A stretch of 10,632 nucleotides of DNA from NCBI GenBank assembly GCA_023429265.1, contig JAEYVS010000049.1:1-10632 (forward strand). Direction: 5' to 3'. Every line of letters begins with the position of its first letter. Within the stretch, counting starts at the first letter, position 1. Below, one piece after another: positions 1 to 6,253 of the stretch. This stretch comes from Bacteroidota bacterium (lineage in GTDB: Bacteria; Bacteroidota; Ignavibacteria; Tepidaquicellales; Tepidaquicellaceae). Below the pieces are notes generated by a model. It ran no database searches. It was given only the letters and a program-made list of their open reading frames with translations, and was not told where the DNA came from. Made by a program: the position numbers and the translations under genes.

Positions 1-654
1 GCCTACTACGCCTTCGACTCCGAAATATCGGTAATATCAAACTACTCATTCCCAAGCCCCAGCTTGGGAATGCAAACTATCATCCTCGGCTTCGACTTCA
101 ATGTCGACCCTATGTGCGCAGTAGAAATGATAATAGATGGTGACACCCGGATCCAGACCGACGAATACCTCATCCATTCATCCAATACAGGCGAGTTATG
201 CGAATACATCATCGCCCGCCTGAATGAAAAATATGAACGTGGCACTGAGATTATCATCACAGGAGACGCCTCCGGACATTCCAAAAAATCATCCAGCCTG
301 GGCAGCACCGATTACAGCATAATAAAAGAGTACTTTGATCAAACAGGATATAAGGTGAAGTATTGTCCGCCCCGTAAAAATCCTCCGGTGCGGGAAAGAA
401 TAAATTATGCCAATAAAATGTTCGAAACCGGTAAATACCTGATAACACAGAATTGCAAGCTCTCAATCCGTGACCGCGGGCTAGTCACCTGGAAGCAGGA
501 GACGGACGGATTCATCATCGACAAATCCCGCCCGGATATTTCGCACCTCTCAGACGCCGGAGACTACGCCCTCTGGGCGAGCAGAAGCGTGGATAACACC
601 GGGAATGGGATTAATGCAATTGAAACATACGGAGTACAGAGGGAATATGGGTGA
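1..654 (+). CDS. Phage terminase large subunit, C-terminal nuclease part (5' truncated by window edge)
   Basis: The frame is open from base 1, so the N-terminal ATPase domain, if present, lies outside the window; 217 residues are visible. Terminase large subunits cut and package phage DNA: the N-terminal ATPase drives translocation and the C-terminal RNase H-fold nuclease makes the cut. The visible part fits that nuclease. GFDFNVDPM (residues 30-38 of the visible part) holds the first metal-binding Asp, TGDASG (about 87-92) the second, and HLSDAGDYALW near 182-192 supplies the C-terminal acidic residues. No portal, capsid or tail gene follows; the next gene is a toxin on the opposite strand, so this looks like a prophage remnant. 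An 11-bp perfect palindrome lies inside the frame at 47-72. The family call is by motif recognition; whether the gene is intact upstream cannot be judged. Confidence 0.8.
   Translation, partial: AYYAFDSEISVISNYSFPSPSLGMQTIILGFDFNVDPMCAVEMIIDGDTRIQTDEYLIHSSNTGELCEYIIARLNEKYERGTEIIITGDASGHSKKSSSLGSTDYSIIKEYFDQTGYKVKYCPPRKNPPVRERINYANKMFETGKYLITQNCKLSIRDRGLVTWKQETDGFIIDKSRPDISHLSDAGDYALWASRSVDNTGNGINAIETYGVQREYG
47..72. repeat. Perfect 11-bp inverted repeat inside the terminase frame
   Basis: The arms CATTCCCAAGC (47-57) and GCTTGGGAATG (62-72) are exact reverse complements around the 4-base loop CCCA. In the terminase frame the element reads as a Ser/Pro/Gly-rich linker (SFPSPSLGMQ) just before the first catalytic motif. 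GC-rich arms with this sequence resemble dispersed palindromic (REP-like) repeats of bacterial genomes. That resemblance is from memory and was not tested; only one copy is in this window. Confidence 0.6.
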
Positions 655-667
655 TTGCCAAAAACGA

Positions 668-716
668 GACATTAGACTTTAGACTTTTAACTTTTAACTT
701 TGGACTTTGGACTCTT
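668..716. repeat. Heptanucleotide tandem repeat, seven degenerate units
   Basis: Read in sevens, the sequence gives GACATTA, GACTTTA, GACTTTT, AACTTTT, AACTTTG, GACTTTG, GACTCTT, that is (G/A)ACTTTN repeated seven times without a gap. It fills almost all of the space between the terminase stop (654) and the RES toxin stop (720), which converge here. No hairpin terminator is present. It resembles the short heptameric repeats known from cyanobacterial and some other genomes. It could be simple-sequence drift or a dispersed element. Confidence 0.7.
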
Positions 717-719
717 GGA

Positions 720-1172
720 TTAAAACAGTCTCTTATCAAAAGGTGTCTTCATCACCTTCTCGATCTTCACTTTCGTAATGTCAGGATGTAAAGGATTAAT
801 TAAGTAGTTATAGGATTCCGGTACTATCGATGATGGTACCTTTAAAATTAGTGCAGTTCTTTGACGTATGAAATTATCACCAATTGTTGTAGTACCATAA
901 ATGATTGGAAAATCATTCCACTTTTTCGGAAGTGAGGATTCATCGACCGCTTCGAGATTATCATCCGGCACCGATAGTGATATCATCACAAAATCATCCG
1001 GTATCGATGTTCTCGGGATGTGAACCAGCACCTCCAGCATGCAGAGAGCAGCGCTTTCAGAGGTGTAGAGCATCGGCACCCCTTTGCTGTTCCATCTGCC
1101 TCCGAATTGTTCCGCTCCCGCGCCTGACAGGTCTTTATGATATTTGCTTTTGCATATCCTGTAGACTATCAT
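720..1172 (-). CDS. RES-domain toxin of a Xre-RES toxin-antitoxin pair
   Basis: A 150-residue protein of the RES family, whose studied members (for example Pseudomonas putida Res and Mycobacterium tuberculosis MbcT) deplete cellular NAD+ by cleaving or phosphorolysing it. Visible family features are the opening YRI (4-6), GGRWNSKG (24-31) with the conserved Arg, the helix SAALCMLEVLVH (40-51) with the conserved Glu, and VPSS (112-115) followed by NYLINPLHPD (122-131), which holds the conserved Ser region. The length is normal for the family and no disruption is seen. Its ATG overlaps the TGA of the upstream antitoxin (ATGA at 1169-1172), so the two are translationally coupled in the usual antitoxin-first order. 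Whether it is active is not shown by the sequence. Confidence 0.88.
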   Translation of the reverse strand: MIVYRICKSKYHKDLSGAGAEQFGGRWNSKGVPMLYTSESAALCMLEVLVHIPRTSIPDDFVMISLSVPDDNLEAVDESSLPKKWNDFPIIYGTTTIGDNFIRQRTALILKVPSSIVPESYNYLINPLHPDITKVKIEKVMKTPFDKRLF

Positions 1173-1543
1173 GCAAAAATACCATGCTCGATGCGGGACA
1201 GCTCATCCATCAGGATGTCCACTCCGAATGAATTTGTTAGGAGGTCTATTGGCTTTTTATTTTTTAGGAAAGAATTTTGGGTCATTAGCCAGTGACGGAA
1301 TTTTTCCTTTGAGCCGAAAACTTCCTTGCCTTTTTCGTCGAGTTGTTTTAGCTCGAGTATCCTTTGGGAGTGGAGAGCTGAAAATGTTTTGTGCTCTTTT
1401 TTGTATCGCTGCAATGTTCTTTCGGATAACTCCAGGAGATTGCTGACCTTATTGTATGGTATGACATTCTCTCTTACAAAGTCTTCGAATTCGTTGTATT
1501 TTAGTCCTTTATTTGCCTTGTTGTAAAGTGAATATTTGTCCAT
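1169..1543 (-). CDS. Xre/MbcA/ParS-type antitoxin (DUF2384) paired with RES toxin
   Basis: A 124-residue protein. The N-terminal half has a Xre-like helix-turn-helix (about residues 28-60, with NLLELSERTLQRYKKEH). The C-terminal half has the toxin-binding domain of this antitoxin family, seen as FRHWL, then PIDLLTNSFGVDILMDEL and a closing RIEHG motif. Antitoxins of this type bind the RES active site and repress their own operon. I place the start at 1543 (MDKYSLYN) because it gives the usual family length. The frame stays open well upstream, but that extension has no family resemblance and runs across the divergent Nudix gene. A start at 1591 is also possible but would put the start codon inside the inverted repeat at 1586-1597. 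No Shine-Dalgarno is seen. Confidence 0.87.
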   Translation of the reverse strand: MDKYSLYNKANKGLKYNEFEDFVRENVIPYNKVSNLLELSERTLQRYKKEHKTFSALHSQRILELKQLDEKGKEVFGSKEKFRHWLMTQNSFLKNKKPIDLLTNSFGVDILMDELSRIEHGIFA

Positions 1544-1560
1544 TTTATAAAACTTTTTTA

Positions 1561-1600
1561 TTGCGTCAATTTTCCTTATAATGTACGACATTTGTCGCAA
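1561..1600. promoter_or_regulatory. Candidate operator/promoter between antitoxin and Nudix gene
   Basis: Two inverted repeats are nested in this divergent intergenic region. CGACA-TT-TGTCG is perfect at 1586-1597. An outer pair, TTGCGTCAA (1561-1569) and TTGTCGCAA (1592-1600), matches at 8 of 9 positions as an inverted repeat. TATAAT is present on the plus strand at 1577-1582, and the complementary strand is similarly AT-rich toward the antitoxin. Antitoxins of the Xre-RES type usually autorepress at such palindromes, so this is the obvious operator candidate; it would also sit upstream of the Nudix gene at 1634. Function is inferred. Confidence 0.5.
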
Positions 1601-1633
1601 TCTTAAAATACCAATTTTATTACCCCTACACAA

Positions 1634-2191
1634 ATGACTGATAATACAGGTGATAATAAATTCTGGAAAGTGCTCTCGACCAGCAAAGGTTTTACGGGAG
1701 ACTGGATAGATATGAATGTGGATGATGTTGAGCTTCCTGATGGAAAGGTCATCAAGTTCGAAGCCGTACATTATCATAATAATGGCGTTGGCATTGCCGC
1801 TGAGAATGATAAAGGCGAGATAATTCTTGTAAAAAGCTACCGGTACATTAATGACTTCACAGGCTGGGAGATACCGGCAGGAACCATCGACAAGGGAATG
1901 CATCATTCCGATGTCATCATAAAAGAGCTAAAAGAAGAAGCCGGCTGTGAAATGGACAGGGAAGATCTGAAATACCTCGGTTTCCATTATGCTTCCATCG
2001 GCTCCAGCACTCAGCAATTTCACTGTTACCACGGCAAGAATGTCCGCCAGGTAACCTCCGAGCTCGATGCAAATGAAATCCAGGACGCAAGATGGTTTTC
2101 AAAGGATAAGATAAGGCAGATGATTATGGAGAATGAGATCAAGGACGGGTTTAGTCTGTCGGTATTACAGAGAGTATTGCTAAATTATTGA
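1634..2191 (+). CDS. Nudix hydrolase, ADP-ribose pyrophosphatase-like
   Basis: A 185-residue Nudix-fold protein. Relatives of this subgroup hydrolyse nucleoside diphosphate derivatives such as ADP-ribose to AMP and ribose 5-phosphate. GWEIPAGTIDKG (77-88) leads into the Nudix box at 83-105. The metal-binding core KELKEEAG (97-104) keeps Glu98, Glu101 and Glu102, but the box has Met89 where Glu is usual and Lys97 where Arg is usual. The following YASIGSSTQQFHCY region fits ADP-ribose pyrophosphatases. The start at 1634 is the first ATG after an in-frame stop at 1604-1606; no Shine-Dalgarno precedes it. It diverges from the Xre-RES pair across 90 bp. Substrate is uncertain; the ADP-ribose assignment rests on overall resemblance. 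Confidence 0.82.
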   Translation: MTDNTGDNKFWKVLSTSKGFTGDWIDMNVDDVELPDGKVIKFEAVHYHNNGVGIAAENDKGEIILVKSYRYINDFTGWEIPAGTIDKGMHHSDVIIKELKEEAGCEMDREDLKYLGFHYASIGSSTQQFHCYHGKNVRQVTSELDANEIQDARWFSKDKIRQMIMENEIKDGFSLSVLQRVLLNY

Positions 2192-2292
2192 TTCTAAATG
2201 GTTAAGTGTGGAACTAATTTTCTATATAAACTGTAATATATATTGAATGAATGCATAGAAAACATTATTATTGTATAGATTTTACATCGCTT

Positions 2293-2305
2293 GGGATAGC
2301 ATCCC
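2293..2305 (+). other. Small hairpin upstream of the terminator
   Basis: GGGAT and ATCCC pair perfectly around a 3-base loop (AGC), 7 bases before the terminator stem. It may simply be part of the 3' end of the Nudix transcript. It is too short to be an RNA gene on its own. Confidence 0.3.
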
Positions 2306-2312
2306 TTGCCAC

Positions 2313-2340
2313 GCCCTGAGCAATCAGGGCTTTTTCTTTA
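2313..2340 (+). terminator. Intrinsic terminator after the Nudix gene
   Basis: GCCCTGA (2313-2319) and TCAGGGC (2324-2330) form a perfect 7-bp stem closed by a GCAA tetraloop, followed directly by TTTTTCTTTA. It lies 122 bp after the Nudix stop and 15 bp before the start of the NYN gene, so it separates the two transcription units. Confidence 0.8.
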
Positions 2341-2354
2341 TATAGCCCATTCTG

Positions 2355-2981
2355 ATGCCTAAAAGAGTAATATTTTATATAGATGGATTCAATTTATATT
2401 ATGGCATGATATCGGCTACTCGATATGATAAGTATAAAAATTATAAATGATTAAATCTCCAATTACTTGCTGAAAACATAGTAAAGCCATTTCAAGAAGT
2501 TGTTACCGTAAAATATTTTACATCAAATATCACCGGCGAAAAAGATAAACTCAAAAGACAAAGAACTTATATTGAGGCATTATCAACTTTGCCAAAAATA
2601 AAAATATATTATGGCACTTATCAAATAAAAAAATCCTTTGATAAAAACATTCAACAACATGTCACTTATCCCATTGAAAAAAAATCTGATGTTAACCTGG
2701 CCTGTCAACTTTTACTAGACGCATTCAAAGGAAATTTTGATTATGCATATATCATTTCCGCTGATAGCGACTTACTGCCTCCGATGGAAATTATCAAAGA
2801 AAATTTTCCCTACTTGACTTTGGTTGCTTGTTTTCCTCCCAGACGATCAAGCAGTGACATCAAAGCTACAACACATGGAATTCATTATATTAAGGAAAAA
2901 GTATTATCCCGGTCACAGTTACCACTGAGTGTAACTAAGCCGGATGGCACGGTTTTGAATAAACCTGAAGAGTGGTTTTAG
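2355..2981 (+). pseudogene. NYN (PIN-like) domain nuclease gene with one in-frame TGA
   Basis: A reading frame of 208 codons plus stop is continuous from ATG 2355 to TAG 2979-2981 except for a single TGA at 2448-2450 (codon 32). Both sides belong to one NYN-domain protein, a PIN-like metal-dependent RNase fold. Before the stop is FYIDGFNLYYG (7-17) with the first catalytic Asp and Asn. After it come EKKSDVNLA (108-116) and ISADSDLLP (134-142) with the remaining acidic residues. Family members usually have Trp-Leu at the stop position, so TGG to TGA is the simplest explanation. The rest is undamaged, so the mutation is recent or a sequencing error. Other genes here use TGA as a stop, arguing against recoding. 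The gene looks more AT-rich than its neighbours, suggesting acquisition. It converges on the next gene with 2 bases between stops. Confidence 0.8.
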
Positions 2982-2983
2982 TT

Positions 2984-3445
2984 TTACTCCGGTATCAGCT
3001 TGCTCCGGCTATTAATAATATCCATATCGGTGCGTCTTGGAAAATTCAGCCATATATAGAGCAATGAAACCAGTAGCCCGAATGTAGCATAAATGAAATT
3101 GTAATTAATGAATAGATTAGTAACTATGCAGAATAAGGCTCCCATATCACACATTGCAAATGCTACTATGTAAACACCAAAGTATGTATTGGCAAAGTTC
3201 TCATTATTTACACTTTTCAGGCGGGCTTTCCTTATATAAACAGACGAGATGCATATCAATGGACAAACAATTATGGATATAAGATTCAGTATTGCCATAT
3301 CTTTATTGACATTTGACTGTCCTACAAATAATCCTGCTCCATAAATAATGATTAATCCCAGCGAGATGGCAAAACCCAATATTTTAATCCTTCTGGAGAT
3401 TGCTTCATATCTTACCAGGGTTACAAGCGGTATGTCTTTATTCAT
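2984..3445 (-). CDS. Unrecognised four-helix membrane protein
   Basis: I do not recognise this 153-residue protein. It has four hydrophobic stretches: about 22-42 (GFAISLGLIIIYGAGLFVG), 49-70 (AILNLISIIVCPLICISSVYI), 88-112 (FGVYIVAFAMCDMGALFCIV) and 114-133. A basic loop (RKARLK) lies between helices 2 and 3, and basic residues precede helix 1. No catalytic motif is evident. The start ATG at 3443-3445 gives the whole first helix and there is no Shine-Dalgarno. It diverges from ruvB across 76 bp of AT-rich DNA and converges with the broken NYN gene. It is likely a real gene because the frame is uninterrupted and the hydrophobicity pattern regular. Confidence 0.65.
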   Translation of the reverse strand: MNKDIPLVTLVRYEAISRRIKILGFAISLGLIIIYGAGLFVGQSNVNKDMAILNLISIIVCPLICISSVYIRKARLKSVNNENFANTYFGVYIVAFAMCDMGALFCIVTNLFINYNFIYATFGLLVSLLYIWLNFPRRTDMDIINSRSKLIPE

Positions 3446-3521
3446 CTAAAATCTGTTTAAAATTGTTTGTATTTCAAAATAATATTATTTTAAAGAAAAG
3501 TTAATTCCCTAATTATTATTA
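3446..3521. promoter_or_regulatory. AT-rich divergent intergenic region upstream of ruvB
   Basis: These 76 bases separate the divergent starts of the membrane protein and ruvB and must hold or border their promoters. The stretch is almost wholly A and T. No clear palindrome, Shine-Dalgarno or unambiguous promoter hexamer pair is seen. Confidence 0.35.
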
Positions 3522-4580
3522 ATGTCAGGAAAAGCAGTAATTACAACTCCCCTGTCGGGTGAAAAACTACCCGGTGATGACGGAGATTTTGTCAGTAGGG
3601 TCAGGCCGCGTGAGTTCAGCGAGTTCATAGGACAGGAAAAGGTCAAAGAAAATCTGAAAGTCTTCATCGAAAGCTCCAAAAAGCTGGGCGAATCTCTTGA
3701 TCACGTGCTTTTCACAGGACCGCCCGGACTGGGAAAAACCACGCTCGCTCATATAATTGCGCACGAGCTGGATGTAGATATTATCATTACATCCGGTCCT
3801 ATTATAGAGAGGCCCGGCGACCTGGCAGGTATGCTGACGAAGCTCAAAGATAAAGAGATATTATTCATTGATGAGATACACCGCATTCCTAAAGTAGTGG
3901 AAGAATTTCTTTACTCCGCTATGGAGGAGTACAGGCTGGATATTATGGTCGACCAGGGACCTGCCGCGAGAAGCATCCCGCTGAAGTTAGAAAGATTCAC
4001 GCTGATCGGCGCGACAACAAGGCAGGGACTTTTATCATCACCTATGCTGGACAGGTTTGGAATTACATCGCATCTTGATTATTATAATAATGAAAATCTG
4101 AGCAAAATCGTAAAGCGTTCCGCTAAAATACTCGGTATAGAGATATCCGATGACGGGTGCCACGAGATAGCCAAGCGAAGCAGGGCAACACCCCGTATAG
4201 CTAACAGGCTTCTGAGAAGGACCCGTGACTTTGCGATAGTAAAAGGAACCGGAAACATAGACAAAGCCATTGCAGAATATGCTCTGGAATCCCTCGGCGT
4301 GGATGACTACGGGCTGGACAAGCTCGACATAAAAATACTCGAAACAATAATTGTAAAACATAACGGCGGACCGGTCGGGTTGAATACGATCGCTGCATCC
4401 ATTGGAGAGGATGCCGGCACCGTAGAGGACGTTTATGAGCCATTTTTATTAATAGAGGGCTTCATCAGGCGTACACCCAAAGGACGCGAAGCAACAGACC
4501 TTGCTTACAAACATCTTGGAATGAAAAAAACCTCCTCCGGTAAAAAGGGACCGGATGGAGCAACTTTATTTGACAACTAA
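3522..4580 (+). CDS. ruvB: Holliday junction branch migration ATPase RuvB
   Basis: RuvB is the AAA+ ring motor that, with RuvA, drives branch migration of Holliday junctions during recombinational repair. The 352-residue length fits the family. Motifs in order: an N-terminal RPREFSEFIGQ (28-38); Walker A GPPGLGKTT (66-74); Walker B ILFIDEIHR (113-121); sensor 1 GATTR (163-167); LDRFG (176-180) with the arginine-finger Arg178; TPRIANRLLRRTRDFA in the lid domain; and a C-terminal DNA-binding winged helix ending near TPKGREATDLAYKHLG. The start at 3522 follows AT-rich DNA without a Shine-Dalgarno. ruvA and ruvC are not beside it, which is common outside Proteobacteria. A lipoprotein gene follows after 14 bp and is probably cotranscribed. 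Identification is secure. Confidence 0.98.
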   Translation: MSGKAVITTPLSGEKLPGDDGDFVSRVRPREFSEFIGQEKVKENLKVFIESSKKLGESLDHVLFTGPPGLGKTTLAHIIAHELDVDIIITSGPIIERPGDLAGMLTKLKDKEILFIDEIHRIPKVVEEFLYSAMEEYRLDIMVDQGPAARSIPLKLERFTLIGATTRQGLLSSPMLDRFGITSHLDYYNNENLSKIVKRSAKILGIEISDDGCHEIAKRSRATPRIANRLLRRTRDFAIVKGTGNIDKAIAEYALESLGVDDYGLDKLDIKILETIIVKHNGGPVGLNTIAASIGEDAGTVEDVYEPFLLIEGFIRRTPKGREATDLAYKHLGMKKTSSGKKGPDGATLFDN

Positions 4581-4594
4581 AAAGATAAACAAAA

Positions 4595-5650
4595 ATGAAT
4601 AACACATCAAAATTCATCTTAGCTTTGTTTATATGTGTCGCTTTCATTCTCGGGTGCTCTATGTTAAATAAGCTGAAAGAAGAACTGGGAGAAAAAGAAC
4701 CTGAAAAGGAGACGCTGAAAGAAGTTACTACGGGCGATGAAGGTTCATATATGGACCTCGAATACTACAATAAATACATCGCTGAATCAAACGACCTATC
4801 TGAAGCCCTCGAAAACGTTCAGAATGCATACATCAGTAATGTCCCTGAACCAAAATCAATAAAAAAGGGTTCTATGATACTGGTAGTAATGGCTGATACT
4901 TATCTTAATTTTCTGGATACTGAGCTCAAAGACCAGGACCGCTCTCTCAATGACGGCGGGGAACTCAGCAAACTCGAAGCCAGCGAAGAGATGAAGGAGA
5001 CCATAGAAGCAGATTACCGCGACTGGATGACAACAATCCGTTCATACTCTGAGACAGCAAAGAAAGTCTTTGCGTATTATAAGAACAATGATTATAAAGA
5101 CGATCTTTCAAAAGCAGAACCCTACGATAAGGAAATCCAGGACAAGTATAAAAAATGCATCGATTCATATAATAAGCTCATTGGAGACCTTAAGAAGTTT
5201 AAACCTGCACGAGATGAGCGTGACCCCGATGATTATTCCAATCCTGATGAAAAAGCCGTTGTAATTCTTGAAAATGCATTATATAAAGTACTAGACCAGT
5301 CCGATCTTTACATCACCGAATTTAAAAAATCGGATATTCCAAATGCAGACGAATTGAAAAAGCAGCAGGACGATTTGCAAAAAGTTTTCGATGAAGAGTA
5401 TTCCAAAGTAATGGATGCTCCTTTTACCGAGAAGTCAAAGTATTTAAAATACAGCTTTGAGGATTATTTCAGTAAAATGACCCGGCAGCTTCTGGAAAGT
5501 TCTGCAGATTTCATTAAAGTACTTGAGACAGGGAATACAAAAGATTATAAATACAAAAATGCTTACGACGCTGTAACAAGGAATTATAATTATGTAATAG
5601 ATGCCTACAATTCATCTATTAATAGTTTAAATAGTTTTGTAGTTTATTAA
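4595..5650 (+). CDS. Lipoprotein resembling the DUF3829 family
   Basis: A 351-residue exported lipoprotein of unknown function. The signal peptide has a hydrophobic core (FILALFICVAF) and a lipobox I-L-G-C ending at Cys21, so the mature protein should be lipid-anchored in the envelope. A charged Lys/Glu-rich linker (about 24-48) precedes a helical body beginning YYNKYIAESNDLSEALENV, typical of the DUF3829 style of YN-rich repeated helices. The same flavour returns at the end in YNYVIDAYNSSINSLNSF. The body is rich in Asp, Glu, Lys and Tyr, has no further membrane helix and shows no catalytic motif. It starts 14 bp after ruvB and ends 24 bp before the rhodanese gene, so it may be part of a plus-strand run. 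The lipoprotein call is firm; the family name is from resemblance. Confidence 0.8.
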   Translation: MNNTSKFILALFICVAFILGCSMLNKLKEELGEKEPEKETLKEVTTGDEGSYMDLEYYNKYIAESNDLSEALENVQNAYISNVPEPKSIKKGSMILVVMADTYLNFLDTELKDQDRSLNDGGELSKLEASEEMKETIEADYRDWMTTIRSYSETAKKVFAYYKNNDYKDDLSKAEPYDKEIQDKYKKCIDSYNKLIGDLKKFKPARDERDPDDYSNPDEKAVVILENALYKVLDQSDLYITEFKKSDIPNADELKKQQDDLQKVFDEEYSKVMDAPFTEKSKYLKYSFEDYFSKMTRQLLESSADFIKVLETGNTKDYKYKNAYDAVTRNYNYVIDAYNSSINSLNSFVVY

Positions 5651-5674
5651 TGAACTTAATACAGGAACCAAAGA

Positions 5675-6247
5675 ATGAAAAAAGCGATTAAACAATCTCT
5701 CATTATTCTGCTGATTGCGGTAGTGCTCGGGCTTGTGGTCAATTTCCTTAATCCCGACGGCATTGCGCTTGTAATGGATACGGATAAGTATTCCACCGAA
5801 GTAGTGGATCCGCCTAATACTTCCAATGAGCAAACCAATACTACACAGGAGAATATCGATCTTTCTAATCCTAATGTTCCTCCGACAAATCAAAAACCGA
5901 AAAACGAAGTTCCGATAAAGGTCAGCGGTGATTTCGCAAAGCAATTATTTGACAGGAAAGCTGTATTTGTCGATGGCAGACCGGCTGAAGAGTTCGCTCA
6001 GGAGCACATCCCCGGCGCAATCAATATCCCTTACCTGGATATGGTAAAAAAAACACCGGAAGAAAAAAAGCAGATGGTAAAAGACATCAATCCAAATGCC
6101 GTTGTAGTAACATATTGCAGCGGAACCAAATGTGACATCAGCATAGATGTCGCGTATGAGCTTTACGACCTTGGTTATACAGCCGTCAATATTTATCTTG
6201 GCGGGCTGGAAGAATGGAAGCAAAAAGGATTTCCAACAGAAAAATAA
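5675..6247 (+). CDS. Membrane-anchored rhodanese-like protein
   Basis: A 190-residue protein with one N-terminal membrane helix (about 7-23, SLIILLIAVVLGLVVNF), then a Pro/Asn/Thr-rich linker to about 75 and a rhodanese domain (about 76-188). Rhodaneses carry persulfide sulfur on a loop cysteine. Visible marks are VFVDGRPAEEFAQEHIPGA (with the usual D-x-R and H-I-P-G-A), the active loop YCSGTKC with Cys148 as the expected sulfur carrier, and LGGLEEWKQKGFP at the end. The loop is C-x4-C, so Cys153 could pair with Cys148. The N-terminal helix suggests the domain faces the periplasm or extracytoplasmic side. A weak AGGA precedes the start by 8 bases. The MauE/DoxX gene follows after 6 bp. Confidence 0.9.
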   Translation: MKKAIKQSLIILLIAVVLGLVVNFLNPDGIALVMDTDKYSTEVVDPPNTSNEQTNTTQENIDLSNPNVPPTNQKPKNEVPIKVSGDFAKQLFDRKAVFVDGRPAEEFAQEHIPGAINIPYLDMVKKTPEEKKQMVKDINPNAVVVTYCSGTKCDISIDVAYELYDLGYTAVNIYLGGLEEWKQKGFPTEK

Positions 6248-6253
6248 AACTTA

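Noticed and set aside
668..716. CRISPR array
   Set aside because: The units are 7 bp and contiguous, with no spacers.
905..1526. Plus-strand open frames over the toxin-antitoxin genes
   Set aside because: They are antisense shadows with Cys/Ser/Pro-rich composition and no recognisable domain, while the minus strand encodes recognisable families.
1544..1906. N-terminal extension of the antitoxin frame to an upstream start at 1906
   Set aside because: The extension runs antisense through the Nudix gene, has no family resemblance and would make the antitoxin about twice the usual length.
2281..2340. Possible small RNA or tRNA from two adjacent hairpins
   Set aside because: There is no cloverleaf or tRNA-like TPsiC sequence; the second hairpin with its T-run is fully explained as a terminator.
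2448..2450. TGA recoded as an amino acid (alternative genetic code or selenocysteine)
   Set aside because: The terminase fragment, antitoxin and reductase end at TGA where family length expects a stop, and no selenocysteine-type context is evident. A nonsense mutation or sequencing error is simpler.
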